From: a virus
DNA length: 39,023 nucleotides
IMG/VR virus record: IMGVR_UViG_3300020027_000019
Location: 1-39,023 of that record
Reading direction: 5' to 3' (one strand)
Part shown: positions 14,643 through 22,215 of the stretch, piece by piece
How positions within the stretch are numbered: position 1 is the stretch's first letter
Layout of the letters: the number at the start of each line of letters is the position of its first letter
Program-made: the position numbers and the translations under genes
The notes under the pieces: model-generated
Seen by the model: the letters and a program-made list of their open reading frames with translations, nothing else
Databases searched by the model: none
Told to the model about the DNA's origin: nothing

Positions 14643-14959
14643 AATACGAGAAAGATTTTATTAGTAGCTTGAATCTTATCCAAGCTAAGGTATGTGATGC
14701 TACAGAAGACTATACCGATATGGACAAAGTATCTGAAAAATTTTATCAGATGCAGCAGTCTTGGAAAAAAAATAAATTTAAGCCTATTTCAAAGATGGAA
14801 TATTTGATGCGCAAGATCAAGCTAAAATGGGGTAATTTATTATATAGATGGGATCGTATCATGAATTCTGGAGAAATATTGTTTGTTCTTTTCGTGATAA
14901 TTTCTTTCATAGCAATTGCTTTAGGTATAATAATTGGAATTTATTTTCCAGAATTTTAA
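14639..14959 (+). CDS. Small membrane protein with one C-terminal helix
   Basis: ATG 14639 overlaps the previous stop as ATGA and is preferred to the upstream in-frame ATG at 14621. The 106-residue product has a charged cytoplasmic-type N-terminal region and one strong membrane segment near the C-terminus (LFVLFVIISFIAIALGIIIG). It is the last gene before the early-region terminator. A holin-like or exclusion role is possible but a single tail anchor is not diagnostic. Confidence 0.65.
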   Translation: MKYEKDFISSLNLIQAKVCDATEDYTDMDKVSEKFYQMQQSWKKNKFKPISKMEYLMRKIKLKWGNLLYRWDRIMNSGEILFVLFVIISFIAIALGIIIGIYFPEF

Positions 14960-15005
14960 TAACACACACAATGATTTTACCAAGATCTCCTTGACAATAA
15001 CGAAT

Positions 15006-15034
15006 AAGCCCCTTAATAGGGGCTTTTCTTTTTC
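15006..15034 (+). terminator. Rho-independent terminator closing the early region
   Basis: AAGCCCCT (15006-15013), loop TAAT, AGGGGCTT (15018-15025) and then TTCTTTTTC. This is the clearest intrinsic terminator of the window. Confidence 0.9.
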
Positions 15035-15420
15035 TATCTACCTCCAATTACCTCTATTTTTACCGAAATGTTACAGCATGTTACAGCATTGTTACAGAAA
15101 CTGCTGAAACAAAAAACACACTTTAAGTATTATTAAAGCTATTAAATTAGTAGTGTTACAGGAGTTACTACATTTTTATAAAAAAAGAATATATTATAAA
15201 TATTACATATAAGTGTTATAACACACAACCGTTTGCGTAAAAATAACATCATTATACATTTTAGGTTTTATAGAAAAGAGTACAAAACATACCTTTTTCT
15301 GTAACACTATGAAAAAACAACCTTAACTGAACAGAATAGCACTTTTTGCTGTAACATTTTTAAACCGAACTGGTAACATTATTGCCATTAGAAGCATTTT
15401 GTATTTTTTTTCACTTATCA

Positions 15421-15452
15421 TTTGCGTTATGTAATGTTATGTGTTATCTTTA
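15421..15452 (+). promoter_or_regulatory. Probable late promoter
   Basis: TTTG (15421-15424), a 20-nt spacer and TATCTTTA (15445-15452), one base off the -7 consensus. It lies downstream of the TGTTACAG cluster and upstream of the packaging operon. Confidence 0.5.
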
Positions 15453-15468
15453 CATTGTGTGTGTTTAA

Positions 15469-15508
15469 CAATAGGAGCTGGATCTGTCAAGGGTGAAGGT
15501 TCCTATTG
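15469..15508 (+). other. Hairpin in the late leader
   Basis: CAATAGGA (15469-15476) and TCCTATTG (15501-15508) form a perfect 8-bp stem with a 24-nt loop, starting about 10 nt after the predicted late transcription start and ending 15 nt before the first late gene. Confidence 0.5.
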
Positions 15509-15523
15509 ATTTAAAGCAATATT

Positions 15524-15907
15524 ATGGGAAGAATTACAGATACAAATTTAGATAAGTCGGAAATTCAAATACAAGCAGAAATGTTTCAATGGGCGTGGAA
15601 TACTTTTCCGCAAACCCGCCGTTTGCTTTTCCATGTTCCCAACGGGGGTAATCGTTCAGCTCGTGAAGGAATGCAGTTTAAAGCCAGTGGGGTTATCGCT
15701 GGTGTACCTGACTTATTATTCCTCTGGAATGATTGCGCTTACGGTCTTGAAGTTAAGACTCAATCAGGAGAATTAAGTAAAGTGCAATCTGACCTTCATA
15801 AAGTTTGGACAGATAATGGGATTACTATTTACATTGTCAGATCACTAGAAGAGTTTCAATATTATTTTAAATCAATAATCAACAAACGAAAGGAAAATGT
15901 AGCATGA
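15524..15907 (+). CDS. VRR-NUC domain nuclease
   Basis: A 127-residue stand-alone VRR-NUC protein: HVPNGGNRSAREGMQFKASG, then GVPDLLFLW with the metal-binding Asp, GLEVKTQSGELSKVQ with the Glu-x-Lys pair, and QSDLHKVW. Such nucleases act on branched or nicked DNA and are frequent in phages near the terminase genes, where they may process DNA before packaging. First gene of the late operon; its stop overlaps the next start. Confidence 0.85.
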   Translation: MGRITDTNLDKSEIQIQAEMFQWAWNTFPQTRRLLFHVPNGGNRSAREGMQFKASGVIAGVPDLLFLWNDCAYGLEVKTQSGELSKVQSDLHKVWTDNGITIYIVRSLEEFQYYFKSIINKRKENVA

Positions 15908-16284
15908 GCAATGATAATGTCGTAAAGTATCTCGAGAGGAATCACCCATCAATATATGTTGAGGTGAATAATAAGCTTACGTCCATCCCGTGTAGTTCCC
16001 AATTAGTAAATAAAGTATTATCAATAGTTATCAGAAGAACGTCTGAGACTTGGAAGATTAGGCTATTGCTTACATCTTCTATTTTACTGTTATGTTCTCC
16101 CGAATCAATTCATAGTGACGATCGAGTACGCAAGGGTGTTGCATTATCCATTTCAGAAGAGCTTGATATTACCAAACAAGCAATAAGTGCAAGGTTAGAA
16201 CAATGTCGCCATTACTACAGAAACAACGCCTGGACAAGGGAAACAGTAGATGCAATTATAAAGGAGGTTAGAGATGAGTGCTGA
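15904..16284 (+). CDS. Hypothetical protein with a C-terminal HTH-like segment
   Basis: A 126-residue protein that begins inside the VRR-NUC stop region and overlaps the terminase small subunit by 11 nt. The segment VALSISEELDITKQAISARL looks like a sigma-4-like or other HTH. Position suggests a packaging or late-regulation factor, but no family is recognised. Confidence 0.6.
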   Translation: MSNDNVVKYLERNHPSIYVEVNNKLTSIPCSSQLVNKVLSIVIRRTSETWKIRLLLTSSILLLCSPESIHSDDRVRKGVALSISEELDITKQAISARLEQCRHYYRNNAWTRETVDAIIKEVRDEC

Positions 16285-17050
16285 AGAAGAGGTAAAGCTT
16301 ACTGACAAGCAGAGGAGATTTGTTGAGGAATATTGCTCTAATGGTTATAATGCCGCACAAGCTGCAATTGATTCAGGATATAGTGAAAGAACAGCCTATT
16401 CAGTTGGCTCGGAGAACCTTAGAAAACCTGATATTTCACAAGCAATTAAGGATAGGTTGGATAAACTTACTCTTACAGCAGAACAGTTAGCCAAAAGGAC
16501 TGCTGATATCGCCATGGGCGATTTATCGAAATACATGACAACTAGGATGGTTGAACATACTCCACGGATCCGTGTTGGGCTTCAAGATCTTATTAATAAG
16601 CTTGAATTTGATTTAATATTACAGGAAGAATTTTGTGCTGAAAAAGGTTATACAGAAGAGCAGTATGATGATTTTCAAAACAATGCAGTTCAACCTATAC
16701 AAGATAAGATTTTAAAATACTCAATAGAACTAAAGCATAATCCTACAGCAACAAGAGTGATCAGCGGGGAAACTGAATTAGTCCCACATGTAGAAGTCGA
16801 TATGATTAAACTATTAGCTGATAAAGAGAGAGGAATAATTAAATCTTTTAAATATGGAAAAGGTGGACTTGAGGTTGAGTTGTACCCAGCTGATGCTGCA
16901 ATGGATCGTTTAATGCGTGTTCGTGGAATGTATAAAGATAAACTTGACATCACCACTAAGGATCAGTCATTGAATGAAAAAGTATCTCCAGAAGAAGCTC
17001 AAAGACTATTACAGCAATTAGCTAATGGTGGGTTTAATATAGAGGAATAA
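16274..17050 (+). CDS. terS: Terminase small subunit
   Basis: A 258-residue protein with the Terminase_2 signature: KLTDKQRRFVEEYCSNGYNA, QAAIDSGYSERTAYSVGSEN and LRKPDISQAI, the DNA-binding part that recognises the packaging site. The central part is helical, for oligomerisation. It has AAGGAGG at 16261-16267, 6 nt before the ATG. The stop overlaps the next gene as TAATG. Confidence 0.88.
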   Translation: MSAEEEVKLTDKQRRFVEEYCSNGYNAAQAAIDSGYSERTAYSVGSENLRKPDISQAIKDRLDKLTLTAEQLAKRTADIAMGDLSKYMTTRMVEHTPRIRVGLQDLINKLEFDLILQEEFCAEKGYTEEQYDDFQNNAVQPIQDKILKYSIELKHNPTATRVISGETELVPHVEVDMIKLLADKERGIIKSFKYGKGGLEVELYPADAAMDRLMRVRGMYKDKLDITTKDQSLNEKVSPEEAQRLLQQLANGGFNIEE

Positions 17051-17247
17051 TGAAATTAACAGAATTAACTAAAACAGAGCAAATTTTACATTCAACATTT
17101 GTAAAATTAAATGGGATGACGTCGATTGGTGACTTAGATCATTTTAAGTCATTATCTATTAAGCGAATGATAGATATTATTGCACTATTGAAAAGTGGGT
17201 TTTCATTAAAACAGATAAAAGGTTATTCAATTTGGACGGAGGATTAA
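17050..17247 (+). CDS. Hypothetical 65-residue protein between terminase genes
   Basis: A short helical protein (MKLTELTKTEQILHSTFVKL...) in TAATG overlap with the small terminase gene. Its tail, YSIWTED, ends just before the start of the large subunit. Function unknown; it may assist packaging. Confidence 0.55.
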   Translation: MKLTELTKTEQILHSTFVKLNGMTSIGDLDHFKSLSIKRMIDIIALLKSGFSLKQIKGYSIWTED

Positions 17248-17249
17248 AA

Positions 17250-18731
17250 TTGGTTTTTACTAAGCGAGATATTATTGGGTTGTGGTGTAAATCATCAATA
17301 ATGAACTACACAAAATACTTCTTTCAAAAACAATATGGAAGAAGTTTTGTCGTTGGTGAACATCATGTTAAAATAGCCAAAGCTCTTGATGATGTATTGA
17401 TGGGTAGAACAACACGCTTAATTATCAATATCGCTCCTCGTTACGGTAAGACCGAGTTAGCCGTAAAGAACTTTATCTCCGCAGGTCTAGCAATCAATCC
17501 ATCCAGTAAGTTCATTCACTTAAGTTATTCTGATGATCTTGCATTAGACAACTCCGAATCTGTAAAAGACCTAGTGACAAGCGAGGCTTATCAACAGCTA
17601 TTCCCCGATGTGCAATTGAAGGTTGGAGCTACAGCAAAAAATAAGTGGTATACAACTCAAGGCGGAGGTGTATATGCTCGTGCTGCAGGTGGTCAGGTGA
17701 CAGGATTTGGAGCCGGACAGGTTGATCTTGAAGAGCAGGAGTTTAAAGACGCATTAGAAGAAATGTTTGTTGAAAGCGGTGTTACCACTTTTGCAGGGGC
17801 ATTGATCATAGATGATCCTATTAAGCCAGACGACGCAGATAGTGATGTAGTACGAGGTAGGGTTAACAATAGATTTGACAGCACTATTATAAATCGTGTA
17901 AATTCAAGGAATACACCAATCATAATAATTATGCAGCGCTTGCATGAAGATGATCTTTGCGGCCATGTTCTAGCTAATTATCCTGATGAATGGACAGTAT
18001 TATCATTGCCATGCATCATCACAGAGGAAGGGCAATCATTAGAAGAAGGAAGACCATTATGGGAGTTCAAACATACTCTTAATGAGCTTCTGCAAATGAA
18101 TGATATTAATCCGATTAACTTTGGAAGGCAGTACATGCAGAATCCTCAGCCAAAAGAAGGATTGATGTATAGACCATTTAAAGAGTACCTTAATATACCG
18201 CCATCCGCTAAGATTTTACGAAAATCCTACACAGACACAGCTGATACGGGTAAAGATTATCTATGTTCAATTGCTTATGCTGAAACTGACACAGCAATCT
18301 ATATACTTGATGTTATATACACTCAGGATCCTATGGAAATAACAGAGCCAGATACAGCACGGCAATTGGCTACATATAGAATAGAACACGCTATGATTGA
18401 ATCGAATAACGGGGGGCGTGGATTTGCGCGTAACGTTGAAGCTCACCTTGTAACCTTAAAGGCCTTTAATACTAACGTTGAATGGTTTCATCAAAGCGAC
18501 AATAAACACAATAGGATATTCACCAATTCAGCTAAAGTAAATATGCTAATTCAAATGCCAGTCGGATGGGATAAAATGTGGCCTATCTTTTACAAGCATG
18601 TGACTACATATAGCAAAAAAGGCAATAATCCACATGATGATGCCCAAGATTGCTTAACAGGAGCCGTAGAAAACTTTGGAGTGAACAATGAAACGATAAT
18701 AGATCCAGCAGTATTAGGAATGTTCCATTAA
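17250..18731 (+). CDS. terL: Terminase large subunit (packaging ATPase-nuclease)
   Basis: The protein has 493 residues from TTG 17250, chosen because GGAGG lies at 17238-17242, 7 nt upstream; ATG 17301 (MNYTKYFFQ) is the alternative. ATPase motifs are APRYGKTE (residues 62-69, variant Walker A) and ALIIDDP with Asp188/Asp189 (Walker B). The C-terminal RNase H-like nuclease shows TDTADTGKDY and HDDAQDCL. Between YARAAGGQVTGFGAG and GALIIDDP there is an acidic segment (EEQEFKDALEEMF) of about 30 residues that I do not expect in typical relatives. It translocates DNA into proheads through the portal. Confidence 0.92.
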   Translation: MVFTKRDIIGLWCKSSIMNYTKYFFQKQYGRSFVVGEHHVKIAKALDDVLMGRTTRLIINIAPRYGKTELAVKNFISAGLAINPSSKFIHLSYSDDLALDNSESVKDLVTSEAYQQLFPDVQLKVGATAKNKWYTTQGGGVYARAAGGQVTGFGAGQVDLEEQEFKDALEEMFVESGVTTFAGALIIDDPIKPDDADSDVVRGRVNNRFDSTIINRVNSRNTPIIIIMQRLHEDDLCGHVLANYPDEWTVLSLPCIITEEGQSLEEGRPLWEFKHTLNELLQMNDINPINFGRQYMQNPQPKEGLMYRPFKEYLNIPPSAKILRKSYTDTADTGKDYLCSIAYAETDTAIYILDVIYTQDPMEITEPDTARQLATYRIEHAMIESNNGGRGFARNVEAHLVTLKAFNTNVEWFHQSDNKHNRIFTNSAKVNMLIQMPVGWDKMWPIFYKHVTTYSKKGNNPHDDAQDCLTGAVENFGVNNETIIDPAVLGMFH

Positions 18732-18742
18732 AAATTAAAATT

Positions 18743-20236
18743 ATGTCAACAGAAATAAATCCAGTAATAATTGAGCAGTTAGGAGCTAAGTATAAACCAG
18801 TATATGACGCTAAAGTTGAAATTGATCCTAAAGAGCATGCGATATACGATATATCTAAGAGGCCTCAAAAGCTTATTACTAAGCCTGTTATTGGGAGTGA
18901 TGGAAAACCTAAGAAAGATGCTCAAGGGAATGCTGTAACTCAAACTAAATATGTTGATCCAACACGTCTAAGTCTGAGTATGCAGGACATCATTGTTACT
19001 CGTAGAGTGGCCTTTATGAACCTTGGAAAGATAAAGTTATTTGCAGAACCTAAAGATGCTTCTGAGGAGCGTGCTTACAATCTGTTACAGAGATTAAGAG
19101 AGAATAATAAAATATCGTTTAAAGAAAGCGAAATAGCTACAATATTAAATAAGGAGTTACAAGCTGCAAAATTATATTATTCGGTTGATACCTTAGACGC
19201 TAGTCAGTGGGGAGGGTTATCTAATGTGAAAAAAGATTTTAAAGTGCAAGTATTATCTCCAAGTAAAGGAGATTCTTTACTACCTATTTTGGATTCTCGT
19301 GGTGATTTAATCTATTTTGGCAGAGGATATACCCGTCAGCCTGATCTAGTAGAAATAATGGCAACTGGTGGAGAGGTTGCTGATGCAGAAAAAGAAATTA
19401 AATGCTTAGATATTTATAGCAAGGAGAAAAAGTACAGATTCGAGCAAGGAGACGGGGTTCAAGGTGAAGCTGCAGAAGGGGGATGGACGTTAGTTGAAAC
19501 AGCTGATCTACCATACGGGAAGATTCCAATTATATACTATTCACGTCAGGTTCCTATTTGGGCAAATGTTCAATCACTTATTGAAAGACTTGAAACAGCG
19601 TTAAGTGATCTTAGTGATGCCAACTCTTATAATGCATCACCATTGCTTGCATTTTTAAACGTTGATGGAGCTCAAGCACAAGAAAAAGGTGAGCAGGGTA
19701 AAGCAGTTGCAATTAAAGGTGATAAGGCAGATGTAAAGTATGTTACTTGGGATCAGGTTATAAATGCTGTTGAATTCGAGGTTAAGACATTGGTTAACTT
19801 AATCTATTCGTTAACTCAGACGCCTAACATAAGCTTTGAAGAAATGAAAGCTTTAGGTGACTTATCTGGTGTCGCATTTGATCGGGTATTTATAGATGCA
19901 CATTTAGCAAGCAGACAGGAAATTGAAGGCGGTTATGGTGAACTAATTCAGCGAGGTATTAACCTTGAAAAATCCCTACTTGCGTCCATGGAAACCTCAT
20001 TAATAAAATCTCTTTCATCATTGAGTGTTACATTTGATGCCCCACATTTTCAGTTAGAAGATTTAGATGCTGATGTTGATTTAGCAATTAAAGCTAAAAA
20101 TGGAGGTTTGATAAGTCAGGAGACAGCAATTGGAATATCTGGACTTGTATCAAACGTACAGGATGAGATAAAAAAGATTGAAGAGGACGGGAGCGGTGTT
20201 GATAATCAAGTGGTAAAATTAAAAGATGCTGGCTAA
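18743..20236 (+). CDS. Portal protein
   Basis: A 497-residue protein in portal position directly after the large terminase. It resembles SPP1 gp6-like portals: a central region with IIYYSRQVPIWANVQSLIER, the segment ALSDLSDANSYNASPLL, and a C-terminal EEMKALGDLSGVAFDRVFID. It forms the dodecameric DNA entry ring. After its stop the expected head genes are interrupted by a 6-kb cargo island. Confidence 0.85.
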   Translation: MSTEINPVIIEQLGAKYKPVYDAKVEIDPKEHAIYDISKRPQKLITKPVIGSDGKPKKDAQGNAVTQTKYVDPTRLSLSMQDIIVTRRVAFMNLGKIKLFAEPKDASEERAYNLLQRLRENNKISFKESEIATILNKELQAAKLYYSVDTLDASQWGGLSNVKKDFKVQVLSPSKGDSLLPILDSRGDLIYFGRGYTRQPDLVEIMATGGEVADAEKEIKCLDIYSKEKKYRFEQGDGVQGEAAEGGWTLVETADLPYGKIPIIYYSRQVPIWANVQSLIERLETALSDLSDANSYNASPLLAFLNVDGAQAQEKGEQGKAVAIKGDKADVKYVTWDQVINAVEFEVKTLVNLIYSLTQTPNISFEEMKALGDLSGVAFDRVFIDAHLASRQEIEGGYGELIQRGINLEKSLLASMETSLIKSLSSLSVTFDAPHFQLEDLDADVDLAIKAKNGGLISQETAIGISGLVSNVQDEIKKIEEDGSGVDNQVVKLKDAG

Positions 20237-20284
20237 TAGTGTGTAAAATCACTTCAATGCTCCAAGTTTGGCTGTAAAAATAAA

Positions 20285-20322
20285 TGTGTAAAATGTTTAA
20301 TAAATGTTTGTTTTGTTTAAAA
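20285..20322 (+). promoter_or_regulatory. Operator array D (9-11-9 spacing) before the RNA/tRNA operon
   Basis: Units start at 20285 (TGTGTAAAA), 20294 (TGTTTAATA), 20305 (TGTTTGTTT) and 20314 (TGTTTAAAA). Spacing 9-11-9 and position relative to the promoter are the same to the base as in array A (4964, 4973, 4984, 4993). Confidence 0.75.
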
Positions 20323-20337
20323 TATTATTTATATTTG
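20307..20337 (+). promoter_or_regulatory. Promoter of the cargo RNA/tRNA operon
   Basis: TTTG (20307-20310), a 19-nt spacer and TATATTTG (20330-20337) match the consensus. Transcription should start near 20344, at the small hairpin TTAGC-GCGAG-GCTAA (20343-20357). Confidence 0.75.
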
Positions 20338-20342
20338 TAGTG

Positions 20343-20355
20343 TTAGCGCGAGGCT
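20343..20355 (+). repeat. 13-nt inverted repeat TTAGCGCGAGGCT, left copy
   Basis: The same 13 bases occur in reverse orientation at 26196-26208, so the two copies bracket almost the whole cargo island. A 13-nt match alone can arise by chance in a window of this size; the GC-rich content and placement make it notable. Confidence 0.5.
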
Positions 20356-20361
20356 AATATA

Positions 20362-20439
20362 TAATAGGTCGTATGGTGAGTGTAAGAGATTTTACTACAG
20401 GGTTTTGATTTTTTACCGCACGAAACAAAGACCTAATTA
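20362..20439 (+). ncRNA. Folded RNA segment E0
   Basis: TAATAGGTC (20362-20370) pairs with GACCTAATTA (20430-20439), a 9-bp stem with one bulge, enclosing 59 nt that include GGTGAGT, also found in elements E1 and E2. It begins about 20 nt after the predicted transcription start and ends 3 nt before E1. The interior does not fit a tRNA cloverleaf. Confidence 0.4.
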
Positions 20440-20442
20440 TTT

Positions 20443-20546
20443 AACCGACCGTTTCCGAAAGGTGAGTAAATCAAAATACAATAAGGTGATCGTAAATGCT
20501 CGATCGTGGGTGTCACAGCATCCTATTAGCCTTGCGACGGTCGGTT
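20443..20546 (+). ncRNA. Structured RNA element E1
   Basis: A 104-nt element closed by a perfect 10-bp stem, AACCGACCGT (20443-20452) with ACGGTCGGTT (20537-20546). Inside are CC-GAAA-GG, then GGTGAGTAAA, a hairpin GATCG-TAAATGCT-CGATC (20488-20505), TGGGTG and CATCCTATT. The same order with the same loop sequences but different stem bases is found in E2 (21106-21214). TTTT follows the closing stem. A small gene starts 24 nt downstream, so it may be a leader element or an independent RNA. I do not recognise a known family. Confidence 0.6.
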
Positions 20547-20569
20547 TTAAGAATTTAATTAACTATAAT

Positions 20570-20764
20570 ATGAAATACGAAGAAAAAACATTGATACAGC
20601 TTTTAGAAGAAGCAGGTGTAAAAATACTGTACAACAACCCTAAGTATAAAGCTCCTAGTCATTTAGAGTATAACGGTAAAACAATAATTGCGCCTTCGGC
20701 TAACAGATGTATTGAGGTTGTAAAGCGAGAATTTGGAATTGACTTAACAACATTTGATGATTAG
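20570..20764 (+). CDS. Hypothetical 64-residue protein behind RNA element E1
   Basis: Starts at ATG 20570 (MKYEEKTLIQLLEEAGVKIL...). The frame is open upstream to a TTG at 20405, but that part runs through the folded elements and is not protein-like. The product looks like a compact alpha/beta domain (KTIIAPSANRCIEVVKREFG). No family recognised. It ends 11 nt before the Met-type tRNA and is probably co-transcribed with it. Confidence 0.6.
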   Translation: MKYEEKTLIQLLEEAGVKILYNNPKYKAPSHLEYNGKTIIAPSANRCIEVVKREFGIDLTTFDD

Positions 20765-20775
20765 TTCTTTAAAAT

Positions 20776-20848
<73 letters not shown>

Positions 20849-20881
20849 CGATACTTAATATAATGGCTTTATATTGAAATT

Positions 20882-20958
20882 GTAGGATAACGTGCCATCC
20901 ATTACCAACGGGATTTAATTAATCTTAAATGTGCGTTTTGGTAAAAAGAAAGCCCTAC
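20882..20958 (+). other. Folded spacer between the two tRNAs
   Basis: GTAGG (20882-20886) pairs with CCTAC (20954-20958); inside, TTACCAA (20902-20908) pairs with TTGGTAA (20938-20944) around a GATT/AATC hairpin (20912-20924). Further on, GCCTTT (20990-20995) pairs with AAAGGC (21003-21008) just before the Glu tRNA. These may be processing structures of the polycistronic transcript or another RNA element. Confidence 0.35.
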
Positions 20959-21013
20959 TGAAAGGAAAGTTCACAACTAAACCTGCTTAGCCTTTGGAAT
21001 GTAAAGGCAACAC

Positions 21014-21087
21014 ACACCGTTGGACAAATTGGTTAAGTCGTCACCCTTTCACGGTGAAGATCATGGGTTCAAATCCCATACGGTGTA
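21014..21087 (+). tRNA. tRNA-Glu(TTC)
   Basis: Acceptor ACACCGT/ACGGTGT is perfectly paired, D arm GAC/GTC with TTGG in the loop, anticodon arm TCACC-CTTTCAC-GGTGA with anticodon TTC, T arm ATGGG-TTCAAAT-CCCAT, discriminator A. CCA is not encoded. It lies in the same apparent transcript as the Met-type tRNA. Confidence 0.93.
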
Positions 21088-21105
21088 CAAACTATTTAAG
21101 CAAGA

Positions 21106-21214
21106 AAAAACGGTATACCTACTAGTTAGGGTGAGTCAAAAGTAAGGCGATAGGGGACTATAAATGCATAGTCATGGGTGCCTCATACATCCTGTTTTCC
21201 AGCGTGCCGTTTTT
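21106..21214 (+). ncRNA. Structured RNA element E2, paralogue of E1
   Basis: A 109-nt element closed by AAAAACGGTA (21106-21115) with TGCCGTTTTT (21205-21214), one G:U pair. Inside are CCTA-CTAGT-TAGG, GGTGAGTCAAAAG, a hairpin GACTA-TAAATGCA-TAGTC (21156-21173), ATGGGTG and CATCCTGTT. Loops and linkers match E1, while the P4 stem is GACTA/TAGTC instead of GATCG/CGATC, a compensated change. A T-rich run follows the closing stem and a gene starts 16 nt later. Confidence 0.6.
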
Positions 21215-21230
21215 ATATTTTATTAAGATT

Positions 21231-21554
21231 ATGAGACGAATAGACCTTATTTGTTTAAGCTTTAAATCCTGTAAATATACAGGTTGTGAAATTCTCAAGA
21301 TATATTCTTTAGCAATAGATTGTTGCGGCACTTGTGGGGCAAGTATTCTCCATTCACTTGAGTTATTACAACAAGCTTCTTTCAAAATGTCAAATGCAAT
21401 GGCTAAAAATACTAAAGCCTTAGAAGAGATTAAAATGAACATTTCGAAATCTTTTAATCCAACATTTGATTATGAAACAAAAGACTTCCAAAATAAAACT
21501 AAATACATTCGTCAACAACATAAACTTGCCCAAAGGCATTTTAAGAGGAAATAA
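21231..21554 (+). CDS. Hypothetical cysteine-containing protein behind RNA element E2
   Basis: Starts at ATG 21231 (MRRIDLICLSFKSCKYTGCE...); an in-frame ATG at 21174 lies inside element E2 and is not used in this annotation. The 107-residue product has an N-terminal cysteine group (C8, C14, C19, then DCCGTCG) and a basic C-terminus (RQQHKLAQRHFKRK). The cysteines may bind a metal. No family recognised. Confidence 0.55.
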   Translation: MRRIDLICLSFKSCKYTGCEILKIYSLAIDCCGTCGASILHSLELLQQASFKMSNAMAKNTKALEEIKMNISKSFNPTFDYETKDFQNKTKYIRQQHKLAQRHFKRK

Positions 21555-21556
21555 GG

Positions 21557-21682
21557 ATGCTTAAGAAATTAAAAAGAAACGCAAGAAAAGGAGTATATAA
21601 ACATTTGTATACTGATTCTCATTACATGATATTATCACAGCCAACAGATTATAAACAAAAGATGCAGTCATATAATGTTTAA
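21557..21682 (+). CDS. Small basic protein, 41 residues
   Basis: ATG 21557 follows the previous stop by 2 nt. The product MLKKLKRNARKGVYKHLYTD plus 21 residues is strongly basic at the N-terminus. Tight spacing with neighbours on both sides supports translation; function unknown. Confidence 0.45.
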   Translation: MLKKLKRNARKGVYKHLYTDSHYMILSQPTDYKQKMQSYNV

Positions 21683-21684
21683 CC

Positions 21685-21810
21685 ATGAAAATAACTAACA
21701 CTCTATACTTTCAAAGTAAGGAATTGCGAGTTGCATTCGCAAGGTTTGTGAGGCCAATTGAAAAACCATTTGTAAAGATTTTAAAATTTATAACCAAAAC
21801 TAAATTATGA
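21685..21810 (+). CDS. Small basic protein, 41 residues
   Basis: Starts 2 nt after the previous stop and ends in an ATGA overlap with the lipoprotein gene. The product (MKITNTLYFQSKELRVAFAR...) is a basic, largely helical peptide (PFVKILKFITKTKL at the end). It may associate with membranes or nucleic acid; neither is shown. Confidence 0.45.
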   Translation: MKITNTLYFQSKELRVAFARFVRPIEKPFVKILKFITKTKL

Positions 21811-21956
21811 AAAACATACTACTACTACTATCAGCACTAATTATCATTTCAGCATCTTCATGCAAGAAGGATAATACACAACCGGTTAAACACCCTCCGA
21901 TTAAGGATAGGGTTCAAAGCGATACTGTTACCAACTTAATTTACGTTAATAAATGA
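21807..21956 (+). CDS. Small lipoprotein, 49 residues
   Basis: A clear lipoprotein signal: MKNILLLLSALIIISASSC, with Cys19 as the acylated residue, followed by KKDNTQPVKHPPIKD. The mature part is only 31 residues and proline-containing. Overlaps the upstream gene by 4 nt and the XRE gene by 4 nt. Possible roles are a spanin-like (Rz1-type) or surface-exclusion lipoprotein; the context does not decide. Confidence 0.65.
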   Translation: MKNILLLLSALIIISASSCKKDNTQPVKHPPIKDRVQSDTVTNLIYVNK

Positions 21957-22204
21957 AAAGAGAAGTAGACGATCTAATCGAAATCAGGAAACGATTTGCT
22001 AATAACCTGAAAAACTACAGGAGATCCAGAAGGTATACGCAAAATATGCTATCTGATAAATTAGGTATCAAAAGAGCTGCTCTAGCATCTTATGAAGAAA
22101 ATAGAGCATTCCCTAACCCAAAGGTATTATGTGGTCTGTCAAGGCTCTCAAATACTCCTGTTGATGCGTTTTTAAATATCCATATTATGTGGAAGGAAAT
22201 TTAA
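21953..22204 (+). CDS. XRE-family helix-turn-helix regulator
   Basis: An 83-residue protein consisting almost only of a Cro/CI HTH: RFANNLKNYRRSRRYTQNML then SDKLGIKRAALASYEENRAF. Last gene of the rightward cargo operon, facing the leftward genes 12 nt away. It may regulate the cargo genes. Confidence 0.8.
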   Translation: MKREVDDLIEIRKRFANNLKNYRRSRRYTQNMLSDKLGIKRAALASYEENRAFPNPKVLCGLSRLSNTPVDAFLNIHIMWKEI

Positions 22205-22215
22205 TTATATTTGAG

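Larger units (their letters stand above)
15035..15523. promoter_or_regulatory. Noncoding late control region with TGTTACAG site cluster
   Basis: There is no convincing gene between the early terminator and the packaging genes. TGTTACAG occurs at 15069, 15079, 15090 and 15154, and its reverse complement CTGTAACA at 15299 and 15349, with weaker relatives near 15371. The first three are 10 and 11 bp apart, so they face one side of the helix. A perfect palindrome GTGTTATAACAC lies at 15213-15224. Candidates are a late-activator binding region or a packaging (cos/pac) site next to the terminase genes. Confidence 0.6.

Noticed and set aside
20443-20546. E1 and E2 as tRNA or tmRNA genes
   Set aside because: There is no T-arm sequence (GGTTCRANNCC type) next to the closing stem and no anticodon-type 7-nt loop.
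20405-20569. Upstream extension of the 20570 gene from a TTG start (MIFYRTKQRPNYLTDRF...)
   Set aside because: The extension runs through E0 and E1, whose bases are explained by RNA pairing, has a rare start codon and no ribosome-binding signal; ATG 20570 lies just after E1.
21174-21230. Earlier ATG for the 21231 gene
   Set aside because: This ATG is inside the conserved part of RNA element E2 and adds a hydrophobic stretch with no sign of being a signal peptide of the gene.
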